A stretch of DNA of 64,000 bases from Archilochus colubris (lineage: Eukaryota; Chordata; Aves; Apodiformes; Trochilidae), in contig CM041083.1 of NCBI GenBank assembly GCA_023079485.1, positions 103,927,054 to 103,991,053 on the forward strand, written 5' to 3'. Within the stretch, counting starts at the first letter, position 1, and each line of letters opens with the position of its first letter. The notes under the pieces were generated by a model. It ran no database searches and was not told where the DNA came from. It was given only the letters and a program-made list of their open reading frames with translations. The position numbers were made by a program, and so were the translations under genes. Shown piece by piece: positions 37,000 through 49,853 of the stretch.

Positions 37000-38039
37000 G
37001 CTCAGATGAGAAAAAGTATCACATAGCAACACAAATTAAACAAAAGCTGACATAATTTACCACTGGAGTAGCTCCATATAGGAAGGTAGTGCAAATTGAT
37101 GAGGACAGTTTTTTTTTTTTTTTATTTTTTTCTATTCAGTTGGATTTTTAAAACACTTTTATTTAATTTCTCTGGTCTTTAATTAGCATCTTCTTCAGGG
37201 AGGTTCCCTATATTTTTTGGAAGACATGATAACTGTAAATGCTTGCAAACTTGTGTGTCATTTAAATATTTTTGAGAATATTTTGTGAGTATCTTAGTGA
37301 AAACTATCCTTTTTTTGTTACTTAAATAAAAAACATTTGGGGTTATTTTGTTTGGTTGGTTTGTTTGCTTTTGATGGTTTTTTTTCCCCCTCATGTTTAG
37401 ATAGGCTTCTTGACAAGAAAAAATATATTTTATTAGAAGCTACAATATGTTGCATCTAATATGCACCTTGATTTTTCCAGTCTTGATTGTTGGTTTTATA
37501 GACCAAATCTTTCACTTTGTTGAATGAGATGTTTTATTTAGTCTTCAGGCTTTAATGCAGCCTTCTAAAGAGGGATCTTTCTGAGTGCTAAGTTTGTTGT
37601 CTTGTTGCTAGTGTGGGTTTCTGACCAGAATGCAAAGTAGCTTTAATCCATACATTCTTTTTTTCCTGTACTAGGATAACTGCCAAATCTATGTCAGCGA
37701 TTAACTTCTGAATGTGTCAGCTGTAACAAATACAAATTCATTGTTTCTCGACTAGTTAACAGCTAGTTAAAAAACAGGAACAGCTTAAATGAAAAGGATG
37801 TAGTGTACATTTTGTATCTAAACTATTCAGGCTGTTAAAACCACTTAGAGGAAGAAAGAAAAATGAGTTCTTGGGGGGATTCTCAGGAAAAAATACGTGG
37901 CTGATTCTTCAAATCAGAAAATGCTAGATCAGTGGATAATGAAGTTATCTGATTAAATTATGGACACATACAAATAAGTTTCAATAAAGGTTATATAATG
38001 TAATATTTAAGCCTCTGTTTCATTAATGAGAAAAGTAAA

Positions 38040-38103
38040 ACAACAACCCCTAAGAACCCAAACCAACCAACCAACCAAACAAAAAAAACCCCAACCACCA
38101 CAC
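38040..38103. repeat. (CCAA)n / A/C-rich tract
   Basis: AACCAACCAACCAACCAAACAAAAAAAACCCCAACCACC. Confidence 0.85.
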
Positions 38104-39473
38104 TTACAAGAAATCTCTCTAAAATACTTTTAGAATAGTATCTGAGATACTGGCTAGAAAAAGGATATCACAAGAGAGAAAAAAGTCTTAAATTATTCAG
38201 AGATCCTAAGAACATGAAAATTATCAATAGCAAAGTGCAAAATCACAGTCTTGAGGGGTCAGCTTATGTGAGTTTCTCTTCACAGAAATACATTTTCAAA
38301 TCAAATTCTATTTTTGTTTGTAGACTGCACAAATGTTTTTTTGACAAAGTTATTTTTGGCAAATTTTCCTCTCCAAGTGAAACGTGAGCCATTTGTTCTA
38401 AGCATATTAAAACCAAATTGTATTGAATTAGTTCTTTAAGCTTCATGTAAGCCTTTTTTTCCCCTAACTGTTAATCAGCTATCCCAGCAGAAAGTAGTTT
38501 TGTTTGTTTGTTTTTTTTACAATCAAACTGCAATTTTAGCATATATAAGACTGTTTTCTATAATTTTATCTGAAAAGGTGTATTTTTGTATAGTCTGTCT
38601 TATGGAGCCTAATAAAAAAACCTGGTAGTAAATGAAGATGAAAGAGGGTGTTTTAACAGGTGTCATATTCAATACCTAGTATAAGAGAGCAGATTCAGTT
38701 GCTTTCTTACAATGATGTCGGATGCCGGAACTCCAGAGGTTCAGAATTTTTTGTTGACTACTTCATTTGTGCCTTGCTATGTTCAGGTTACTGTAAGTGA
38801 AAGGTTTGAATGTCATATTAGGCAGAGGAAGCCATGCTATAAAATGTCAGTAACCTAACAAGAGGAGAAAATTTATGTTGTTATATATAAAACAATAACA
38901 ACAAAAATAAAGTCTGGGAAACAAATCAGGGTCGTACTGAATGTGTGCTTTGAGTTAAAAGGGGAACTTTAGTGGCTGACGAACTATGCTGCTAAGTGAA
39001 TTTTTAAATTCAAAGAACCTTGTGGACAGATCTATTGTTTGCTTAAAGAAATGGTTTACGTTTTAGAAAAGTGCAGGAGAGGGGGGAAAAATTGTCTTTG
39101 CATAGCTACAAATCATAGACTTTCTGGATAGAGTTAGGGAATAAAATATTAACCTTTTAACTCATTGACAGTGGTGCAAGTAATATCTACACCTGAAGTA
39201 CAGGTTGTGAGTCTACAGTCTTGGTCCTTCAGCACTTATTCCTCCTGCTGTGTTGTCCCCACCCTCATTACCCTCGTTTCCCTTTTACACAGGAGTACAG
39301 TTTCATTTAATAACCACTGTCTCCAGGCAGTGCTTTCCCTTATACGAGATTCAGAATAATTAATATTTGCATGTGGCAAATGCTGCAAATTTCTGTGAAA
39401 GGTAGAAGGTGTTTGGCCAGTATAGGCTTGCTGCTGTAACACAAATAAGTGTGCAAGGTTTGAATATATGTGG

Positions 39474-39508
39474 ATGTGTGTGTGTGTGTATATATATATA
39501 TACACACC
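39474..39508. repeat. (TG)n(TA)n compound microsatellite
   Basis: GTGTGTGTGTGTG followed by TATATATATATA and CACAC. The GT and CAC flanks make it partly self-complementary. Confidence 0.9.
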
Positions 39509-42500
39509 ACATAGGTTTAAAATATAAATAATTTTATCTATATGCGTATGCTGTTGGCCCAGAGTCCAATTAGATCTGTTCCTTTAATATTTATAAAAGT
39601 CCGGTAGTTTGTTTTAAAGAATAAGTGTTTATGCAACATAAGGAAGAAGGCATCAGAGCATGAGGTAAATGGGATTGTTTAAAGCAGAAAGGGGTTATGT
39701 TTGGAGTCTCTAGAAGTTTCAGAAGGGTAAGTGGAAGGAAGGAAAACTATTTGTTACTTAAGTTAAAGTGTGTGCTTGGTGCCTATACAAATGGGTTTGA
39801 ACTGGCAGAAGAATTGTAGTCTGAATACGTAAAGATTAGTAATGTCCATAGAAACAAGGGAAATGTGGAACAGCCTTTAAAATAATGATTGTATAAAACT
39901 AAGTGGTTTAAAAAGAGTGGTAAAGGGGATGTTGTGATGCTGTGCCTACAGAAGTGCATTATAACCCTTTACCCCAAACCTTTTACTCCTGTGTTCTTCT
40001 TTGAGTTATTTTTGGAATTAAGCACTGAAATTTCTCCTTCCAAGTTTGTTTTTAGTAAATAGTTTCATTGAAATTGACTACTTAACTATGTAATAACAGT
40101 TAATAATTTAATATTCTATACTAAATAATAGCATATTTGTTCAGGAAATTGCTTCTGTTTATTTCAGATGGGTAAAATCTGTGCTATGATTTACAAAGCA
40201 ATAAGGATTAGCTCTGTTTTCGTGCATGTCATGTTCTCATTATGAATTAGCAAGTAAGTAAAAAAACCTGGGATTTAAAATCGGTAGCATTTTGCTACTG
40301 ACTTTAAGGCATGCCTGTAGAGTCTGCTCTTATGAACCTAGAGGAATGCTTTTTTAATGCTTTGACTTCACAAAATAAGTATCAGTTCTTAAATAATGGA
40401 AGTAACAAAAATGATGATCATTAGAAATTGAAAAGCATGACTTTTCGACGCAACTGAGAAAAATGGTTCAGGGAATCTTTGAAGAGCCTAGGGTTTCAAG
40501 AAGTAAGTCATAGCCAAGTAAATTTCACCAAGCTGTCACTGAAAACATGAAATCAAATTATCAGTGTTTGTATTCTCCACAGAGATGATCTGAGAAAGTG
40601 AAGCCTCTTGAAGAGCAAGAATTTTACTTGGGACTTGTGTATGTGCTTTTAAACAGTGATAAAGAGCTGGAGAATCACTGTACTGTCTGCATAGAGAAAT
40701 TGTTTATTCCATTCATTTCTAAGACAATTATGAAGTAAAAAACTAACTTGAATTTGGCAAAGATGTAAAAACTGGAAAAAATAGCTATTTAGCATGTTTT
40801 TACAGTGTTTTCATTAATTATATCAGAATAGATGCCCTCCAATTTACACTAATTATAGGAGAGAAATGTGCACAAAATCGTAAGAAAATATGGATGACAG
40901 TTTAAAAGTAGGCAAGCTTTTGTGAGTTTAGAAGATGCTCCTTTTGTTACTGCTTCCATGTAACTACTCTTCACATTGAAACCTTCTGTACTGTTTATGC
41001 AAGTATTTAATGCAGACTGAGTGTTCTCAAGTTTCTGGAAACATCTGGTTTCTAGTTCTAGTTCATGTTCCAGTGCTTTTCTGGGCTCACATTGAAATCA
41101 TAAAATTGCATAATAACTCCCTATGTAATACATACTTAGTTGATACATCTTTTCAATGATTCCTTACTAGATCTGAGTATTTTCCTTTTTACAAAGTACT
41201 GACCACAGGATTTCCGCCTGACTTCTCTGAACACACTAGACTAAGTTTAATTCAGTGAGACTTCTAATTTAGAAATGTTCTGCTTTTAGAAACACCTCTG
41301 TAGCACATAATCTTCACTTTGATACTTTACTAATAATTTTTTTTACATATTAGCATTTGTGACTAAGGAATGCAGTGCAAGTATTTTGTTAATTCATCTG
41401 TGATTTATTCTCTGCTTGCAATGTCATAATTCTATGTTTTACAAAAGGTAACGGTGTAATGAGAAGAACTTCATGTCTTGTGATACTGATATATTTCATA
41501 GTGTGCTCTCTGCCCAGAGTGTAAATTCTTAGTGCATATCAAAGCAATAATATGTAATGTCCCAAATATGTAATGTGAAAATAGTAATGTGAAAGAAGAT
41601 TGTAAAGTGGGTGCTTTCAAGAGCAGTTACATATGAAGATGTTATTAGTTTTAAGTCCTGAATGACTAAACTAAAACCAAAATGTAACTGAGAGTAGGGA
41701 ATGACATCCTAAATGTGAAGAAGAGTGATGCCCAGTTTTAGTTACTGTGTAAAACGAAATGTCTGAAGAATTGTTAGTCCACTGCTTGTAATCTAAAAAT
41801 TACAAGCATTTTTCATACAAAAGACTGTCTCCATCTCTGCTTTGCTATACAATTTCTAGTAAAGTTACATGGGAGGTTTGATTATAGTTTTGTTTTGGCA
41901 TAGAGCTGCTTGTGAACATCTCCACCAACCTTATTTCTTATAGTCCTCCTGGTATTTTTTCTACTGTGGTCTGCATTTGGGAAAGGGAGAAGTTTACTAG
42001 GACATTGTGTTACAGGTACTGCAGTGTTTTTGTCTGGAAATCTCTAGAGGGACAGTTGCTGATTTGGGGTCTTCCTTGTTTATCTTTGTCTTCACTGCCT
42101 ACATCTATTGAAGACTCAGTGATGAAGGAAATACTTTCTCTCTCTCTTCTGAAGCAGGGTGGTTCCTCTAAGTGGATTGTGTTGCTAATGTGGATCACAA
42201 AAACAGCAGGGTGACTCTACTACATCGTTCAAGTGTTGTATTTGCATATGTTTGTTTTCTAAAGCTGTTTCTATTCCCCTCAAAGTATATACTGGATTGT
42301 GAAATTACTAAGTACAAGTGGCATAAGGACCTTGAGGAAGACCATGTACTATTTTTTATTAATGCTGCAATCTGTGTCTGAAGAAAGTGGCCATGTAACG
42401 TCTCTGATAATTGGTGGGTTTTTTTTGCTACTGCCTTTACACACTTACCTGGTTTTCTATTGGGTATGTTAGAAAAGCAGCATTTCTGACTAACCAGTCT

Positions 42501-42869
42501 CAGGCCCTGGTTGCCTCAAATTACTTTCTCTTTTTTATGTTAAGCAGTCATTCACATAGACACAACCTCCTTCAGGAGAAGTAGGATAATCTGCAGGAAT
42601 GCACTTGGACAGATTCTTCAGCTTGGTCACTGCTGCTGAACCTTTACAGTGAATTTCTGTATATTCTGAATTTTTAAGATAATTGAGAGTATATTCAGAG
42701 CTTTGTTATCCATGTATGTTGATACTGTCAGGAGGTACAATTTTTGTTAGAGTTCAGTAGTTCAATTTAGATTGTGTTTTCATTGATTGTTTCATTTTCA
42801 ATAAAAATTTTAAATTATAAAATTCCTCCCACTCTCTTAATAAATATGTAGCTTCTTATTAAATTATCT

Positions 42870-42883
42870 CCACCTGGTGGCAG
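42870..42883 (+). promoter_or_regulatory. CTCF-like motif
   Basis: CCACCTGGTGGCAG differs from the CTCF core CCACNAGGTGGCAG at one position (T for A). The motif match is by eye; occupancy is unknown. Confidence 0.4.
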
Positions 42884-45599
42884 TATGTCATAGCTAGCAA
42901 CAGAGTAACAAGCAGAACTGGAGCTCTTGTTTTTACTTTTCTTTACAGAAACACAGCATCAAAGATAATTCAGTCAGATGAGTCATTTATTGCTTAAAAA
43001 AAATGTTGACATGCATGAAATTTTAAAGCTGAACCACAGTGTCTTGCATGTTATTTGGTGTAAACACAATGTGGACCTTTAACTGCTGAATATTCCATAC
43101 GTAAGAGCCTTCAAAATGCAAGTCAGTTATTAAAAGCTCTATTAACGTAACTGTATTAATAACTACCTTACTTCACTTAAAGAGAAAAATGCAGGTGTAT
43201 TGATGGGTAAAGCCAACACTGAAAGCTGTTTTACATATATTCTGCTTATTTCTGCAGTTATGAAATATAGATTAGGTTGTGCAAAGTTTGCATAATGTGT
43301 TTTCTTCAAGCATATTTTTGTGTTCTGTTGCAAAGAAAAGCTCTTTGCTGAAGTGCTGAATTGCCAGTTTTCCTCAGTGAAGAAAGGAAACATTTTTAGA
43401 ACAATGTGAACTGTATCAACTTATCAAAATATGTTTTCAAGAACTTAACTGGAAGACTTCTCATATCACAGTTGTCAGAACAAGGTTTGCAATTGAAGTT
43501 ATACAAGAAATTCTGTATTACTTAAGAAAAGTTTTATGTATGATTAAGATTTTTACAGAAAAACGTTATTTGGTTATTTTGTCTTGCAAATAAAGCCATT
43601 TCTTAAGCATTACATATCTTCATACCTATCTAAAATTTAGAGTATTTCAGGGTGATTCTGAGGGTTCATTTGAAACAGAAATTATGCTGTATTTTCAAAA
43701 ATTTCTATGACCAAAGGAAGCTTCAGCATCTCTGGATGGTGTAAAGTAATTCCACCAGCTTAAGTCTTGCATGAAAAGTTTCTTTCACATTGGGAGCGTT
43801 TTTTAAGAAAACCATTTTGGGTTTTCCTATGGAAAATACCTAGTTTGGTGTCGTTTTTTTTTCAGGTGCATGTTTGGGTTTTTTTGTCAAAGAATACCAA
43901 ATACTGTTGTACTTTACCTTGAAACTGCAGTGGTCACAAATGTACTTATTTTGTTGACTTTGCCCCCATTGCCCATTACACTCTCCCACTCCTTTCCCCC
44001 CCCCAAATAATTCACAATGTCAAATTAACATGATTTGAGCTAATTAGTAAGTGAGAACTTGTGTCAAATCATGTTGTGCTGATAGAATAGCCTTTAAATT
44101 TATTTGCTTATAGGTAGTGTCATTTTTCATCTGTTATAAACATCAAACCAAATGCAACCAATAATTATTTTTTTTCAAATAGACCTTAATTGAAGAGTCT
44201 TTATGTAGTGTAATTATTTTGATACAGCTATTTACAAAGTGTACAGCTTTGTGACAAGTTATTTATTGATTTCAACACAATTGTAAAGAATTTACAGCTT
44301 GAGTACCTTGTAATGGGAAAGCTGAGAAGTGTTTTCTAAAGAGGGTCAAAAAAACCTAGCTAAGAATAGGCTGGTAGCAGTATAAAAGGAAGCTTGTATC
44401 TTTGTAGCAAAGTCCAAAGTTCTTGGACCTTTACTGGATGTGTTTGGTTTTTTGTGTGTGTATAGATTAAATGCTGATTAAACTATCATCCTGGGTTAGA
44501 GCTAAAGAATTCATCTGTTCTGAAATCATTTTACAGTCCTTCTATAAGCATTAAGTAGAGCAAGAGAGACAAGGTAGTAACTGGTTTTACTGAAAGCATC
44601 ACTTACGTGTGGTGAGACTTAAAATGTTTGGTTGTGCTCACCTTAATTTTCAGGAGTGTGAGGTGTATACCAAACAAATTTGGGGAGAAAGGGGAAAGGC
44701 AAAGAATCCCAACTAAGCTAATAGTATTTGTATAGCAGAACGACCAGTCTCTCGTACAGGTGGTCAATATGGGAATACAATGCTGATTTGTCACTGCATT
44801 CATCTAATAGAATTTTCTGAGGCAAAGTTTGTATTGTCGTCTATTTTCTCCATATATTGAGCTTTTTGGTGGAAAAAGGCTTCCATTTTCTTTGATTCAT
44901 CAAGTAGTTTCTCAGCTGATAATTTGGAATTTATTGATAAATTACTAGTTAGTATTATGAAATTAATATTAAAGTATATTAGATGCTAATGATTCATCTT
45001 TTGGGGGGAGGTTATGTAGTAGTTGAACTGCTCAGTTCTAAGTCACTGGTTTAGGTGGTATCATCTATGAGGTAATAAATTAGATGCAAAACTGTCCTCA
45101 CTGATGAAACAAAGTTAAACAATGACTACTTTCCTGCCTTATTGATTGCAAATGTATTTATTATAATAAAGCTCTCAATACTTTTAGCTTTTTAAAAATC
45201 TTACTAAAGTGTTAAAACAGTGTCACAAAAGGTTTGATTTATCTGACAGAACTCTATAGCTAGAAATATAGGGCCAAAGTCAGGTATTATGATGTCTTCA
45301 TACTAATTCGGAAGTTCAGACTCTAGGACCCCCGGGTGCCCATTTTCTCTAAGAAAATCAAACCACTTGTAGGTCTGATGCTTAGTTTTGTCCTTCTGGA
45401 AAAGTAAGGAAACACTTTTCCTGTGTCCTGTTTGTTCCTCTTCACTTGTGTTGGATGAGGGAGCAGAGCAGCCCTGTGAAACCTTTCTCCCTTTCACCTT
45501 CTGCATCCTTTCTCTTACAGGGGGCCAAATGGGTGAATTATTTTTCTGTGCAGGCCCGTATTTTGAGGCACATTCATGTCTTCGTGGCAGAAATCAGTG

Positions 45600-45662
45600 T
45601 TGTGTGGGGTTGGATGGTTGTGTGGGTTTATTTTTGGTGTTTTGGGGTGTGGTTTTCTACAG
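45600..45662. repeat. G/T-rich stretch
   Basis: TTGTGTGGGGTTGGATGGTTGTGTGGG..TTTTGGTGTTTTGGGG, low in A and C on the plus strand. Confidence 0.7.
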
Positions 45663-47598
45663 CTGTGTGTGGATTCACGATGCATGCTGTAAGGTACCAT
45701 GACATTTTTTATTTTATTTTGCTGCTTGCAAGGGGACTCTGAAGGGACAGTTGTCAAAGTAGACAACAATAGATTTGATGAGATGTTTGAAAATTTTGTT
45801 AAAATAAACCCAATATTAAATTAGTACTTGAGCAAAAAATGATAGTAAGTAAATACCTGCTGTTAAGTACTTATTACTTCTTTAAAATTAGCTATTAATA
45901 CATGCTGTCACTGCTGTAAGGATACCTGAAATAGCAGAAAAAGCCATAGTATTTAAATAAATTTCTTCACTATAAATACACAATTCCTTCATAGAATGTA
46001 TGTTTAGAATGTGTGAAGTTCTTAAGAAACATGGAAAGAAAAAATGAAATCCTTCTGGAGTTGGCTTGTGAATCTCATTATGTAATACTCCAATATCAGT
46101 GTAATTTAATACTTTCTATTTTTATTCTAATATCTGATTGGTCCTAAGTTGGACTTACTTCTCTGCTCTTAGCAATTCTGTTACTATTTAAAGCAAAAAT
46201 GAGAGACTCTTTTGCAAAGAATTTTCATCCGGTTCTTTCTTGAAGTACTATTTTTCCCCCTTTAAACTATTTAACCTGAAGTACTCCGTGAAAAAGTACT
46301 AGGCTTCTGAAAGTAAGCAATTTTTTAGGCAAGAACAATAGAAATTTAACCAAACTGTATTAATTAATAACATATTTTTGCTTCTCCCATAGAGGGGGTA
46401 TGCATTCAACAGGTTTGGTAACGGAGATTATTTTAGAAATTGACTTCTAAGCCCCAAAATGGCTGACTTTGATGGCACAAGTAGGCTGTGAGCTTATGAA
46501 TACTCTTTACAGCAGTCTTATTTAGAATACCCTTTAATAAAACTTGTGCTGTGGCATGGAATTTGGTTTCTTATATCACATTTCATTTTAATAGTGAAGC
46601 AGTACATCAGATCTGAACAGCTGAGTGTCTCTAAGGTGTTACATCTTTACCTATGCACTTGCTGTGGCCTTGAAAATTAACTGTAAAATCATATTTTGTG
46701 GAAAAGATCTGTGATATATCATATGGTTTAGGAGTTATAGGCTGTCATCACATCTCTGAGGTATTATTTCTAATTGTACAGTAAGGTCAGACTAGTTCAT
46801 AGGCTGGTCCCAATACACAGAACTTCTGCAAAGTGTGTACAGTAACAAACTTGTTTTGGTTTTCTTTTTGTTTGTTTTTTTTTACCATGACATATCCTTG
46901 TCTATCAGTCTTTGTGGTTATAATAGTATTTAATATTTTCTTAAAAACATAACGCTTATGAATAAATGTAATGTTTTTAGAATAATCATGGTTATTCACC
47001 ATTTTAAATATGTCCTGCATTTTTGTATCTTTGTCAGGCCTCTTAAGACAGGGCAATGAGAAAATTTTACATTAGCACTTATTTACTACAGGAGTGAAAC
47101 TAGGACTGCTGGTTTATTGCTGGTGTTGCCAGGATGTTTTCATCAGAGGGAGAGTGAATCCATACTATGTCAGAAAGACAGATGAAGTCTTAAACAGTGA
47201 ATTGCTTTTCTGGTGCTTCTTCATCTTGGCGTTCATCCAAGTGTATTTCATGGTGTGTCTCAATATAGTGCCTGATACTTTGGTGCTTTGGGTTGAAACA
47301 AATGTTTCTTCAATAGAAATGTTACTGTAAGGAGAAATGAAGCACTTTCAGGGTTTTTTCCTAAATTTCTAGTCTTAAAAAGTTATATAAACATTTTTGG
47401 TCTGGGATTGATTAAGAATATACACAGTGTTGAAGTTAAGTGGCTACACTTTTTTAGAAAAGTGCATATATGCTTTTAATGAGACTGAACTTTCAACTAC
47501 CTGAGCTACTCTGCATTTCTGGAAAAGTTAGAAACTGTTACTAAGTATTATTTTATGAAAATCCAGTTACAGGTGTAGCTTTTCAATTTAAGTAGGTA

Positions 47599-48041
47599 TT
47601 GGGCAACCAGGCTGGTGAAGGGACTCGAGCACAGACCCTACGAGGAGAGGCTGAGAGAACTGGGGTTGTTCAGCCTAAAGAAGAGGCGGCTCAGGGGAGA
47701 CCTCATCGCTCTCTACAACTCCCTGAAAGGAGGGTGTAGCCAGGTGGGGGTTGGGCTCTTTTACCAAACGACTTTCAACAAGACAAGAGGGCATGGACTT
47801 AAGTTGTGCCAGGGGAAGTTTAGGTTAGATATCAGAAAGAATTTCTTTACGGAAAGAGTGATCCGTCATTGGAATGGGCTGCCCACTGAAGTGGTGGATT
47901 CTCCGTCCCTGGAGATATTTAAAAAAAGACAGGATGTGGCACTCAGTGCCATGGTCTAGCAACCGCAACGGTGGTTCAAGGGTTGGACTCGATGATCTCT
48001 GAGGTCCCTTCCAACCCAGCCAATTCTATGATTCTATGATT
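47599..48041 (+). mobile_element. CR1 LINE, young 5'-truncated copy
   Basis: Frame open from 47615 to 47959 through the ORF2 C-terminus: [31 protein letters not shown] and [22 protein letters not shown]. The 3' UTR ends ATTCTATGATTCTATGATT. It shares the CGCAACGGTGGTTCAAGGGTTGGACT segment with the copy at 36.7 kb. It is sense to NCAM2. Confidence 0.93.
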
Positions 48042-48182
48042 TTGGGGAGTACCCTGAATACCTAAGTTTCATGTTTATGTTCCCTGTTAATTCTGAAGTT
48101 ATATTTATGTTACTCACGTATGTAATGCTGCCATTTATTAGTGTGTTGCCCCTTTTGCATAGGGCAATTATAGTCATACCTT

Positions 48183-48520
48183 ATAGCAGTCTTCCAATAT
48201 CTGAAGGAGGCCTACAGGAAAGCTGGGAAGGGATTTTTTACAATGGCATATAACAATAGGACGAGGCATAATGGCTTTAATCTGGAAGAGGACAGATTTA
48301 AGCTGGACATTAGGAAGAAATTCTTTCCTGTGAGGGTGGTGAGACCCTGGCACAGGTTGCCTGTGAGAGTGTTGCTGCCCCCTCCCTGGCAGTGTTCAAG
48401 ACCAGGTTGGATGGGGCTTGGAGCAATCTGGTGTGGTGGGAGGTGTCCCTGCCCATGTGGGTGGGTTGGGACTAGGTAATATCTAAGGTCCAACCCATTC
48501 TATGACTGTATATTTGTGAT
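48183..48520 (+). mobile_element. CR1 LINE 3' part, second subfamily
   Basis: CAGATTTAAGCTGGACATTAGGAAGAAATTC, then TGGTGAGACCCTGGCACAGGTTGCC and GGAGGTGTCCCTGCCCATG: the 3' end family whose complement lies at 12.98 kb. The terminal repeat is degraded (TTCTATGACTGTATATTTG). Confidence 0.9.
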
Positions 48521-49478
48521 GTAGTAAAACTAACAACGGTTTAAAATAAAAGCGGTGGCTCAGTCTACATAATTTTGTAATGTAGTAATTTATACTGAAA
48601 TTCTGTGTGACTTTTTTTGTGGTGTGTTTCCCCACACCCCATAGGCACCCCCTCCTCCCAGGTATTTCAACCTTTGTCAGTAGCCACAGAAGTCAGATTT
48701 CATATTGTGCCCACCTGGAACTTGGGTGTGAGGCAAGGTACCTGCAGCAATAGAGTTTGGCTACACTGTAGTGATTTGAAGGTTTTTGAAATTAAATAAT
48801 TTCTCTTTGGATTCTGTAAGTGAGCCAACAGGAGTAAGTTAAGGTCAAAGTGTGGTAGTAAGATTATCTGAAGATTCTGGAGTGCATGTGTTGTAATTCT
48901 GAGGGACCTATTGTGCAACGCTTGACTAGAACCATCCTATGACTGCACCGGCACCCAGTAGATAAAGCATATTTAAACATCTGGGATCCTGTAAAAATTT
49001 ATACCTGTGTTCCAGTTGGGGAAAAAGCTAAATTACTGAGTCCCAGCGGTACTTAAGTTTTCTCTGTATACAGAGGAAGATAAGAAGTCATCGTATCCTT
49101 ACAAATAGTAGCAAGTCATTAAACTTGCAGTCTGTGTGCATAATCAGTTTGGGGATTAAAATATACACCTCTAACTTGGAAATGAGCAGTAGTCAGTTCA
49201 GTATTCTAAGATCTTTCTTTAATATGCCCACAGGGTTTAACCTTCTGTCAGTCACAATGGAGAAAAATAGGACAAGCCTAAGAGGATGAAGTAGGTAGAT
49301 TTTTAAATCTCTGTATAGATTTGGGGGAATGTAGTTGAAAGGTGTCTTGAGATTCAGCAGAAGCCTTTTTAGCACAGACAATAATGCATCCATATGCAAC
49401 AAATATGAGGATGAACTGTACAGAAGGCAAAGAAGTTTGAAAAGCTCTGAAAATTTGCATGTCCCATTTCCATGCTGT

Positions 49479-49500
49479 GATGAAGGCTCGGGCCTTCATC
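49479..49500. repeat. Perfect inverted repeat, 9-base arms
   Basis: GATGAAGGC-TCGG-GCCTTCATC; 4-base loop. Confidence 0.9.
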
Positions 49501-49768
49501 CTGAGTTCTCATTGGCTCCTGAGGCTCCTGTGTTGCAAAGCTGCAGGGGGAATCTCTGGCTCTTACACCTTTGGCAATAAGCCAGGCAGGCTTAGCCTTG
49601 CCACTCATTTTGGGGATATGCTTATCCTGGTCACTGGGAAACAGGCAGTCTCAGTTTTTGGAAATCACCGGGGTTAAATGAGTTTTCTTTTAAAATGGAA
49701 CAATTAACAAAAAAAATTGAGAATAAGTATATTTCAAAGAGTTTGGATACCTTGTTCTTGCAGGTTGA

Positions 49769-49853
49769 GAGTTTTTAGTTTTGGGGTTTTTTTGTTATTT
49801 GCTTAGGGGTTTTGTTTTTGTTTGGTTTGGGTTTTGTTTGGTTTTGTTTTTAA
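49769..49853. repeat. G/T-rich low-complexity tract
   Basis: TTTTTAGTTTTGGGGTTTTTTTG..GGTTTTGTTTTTGTTTGG units. Confidence 0.85.

Larger units (their letters stand above)
37000..47598. other. Intron 1, long stretch without recognised transposons
   Basis: Contains poly-T (37110-37128), A/C tract (38040-38103), GT/TA repeat (39474-39508), the CTCF-like motif at 42870 and G/T-rich DNA (45600-45660). No exon-like or gene-like open frame is supported. Confidence 0.55.

Noticed and set aside
49479..49500. MicroRNA precursor
   Set aside because: Arms of 9 bases with a 4-base loop are far too short for a pre-miRNA, and pairing does not extend outward.
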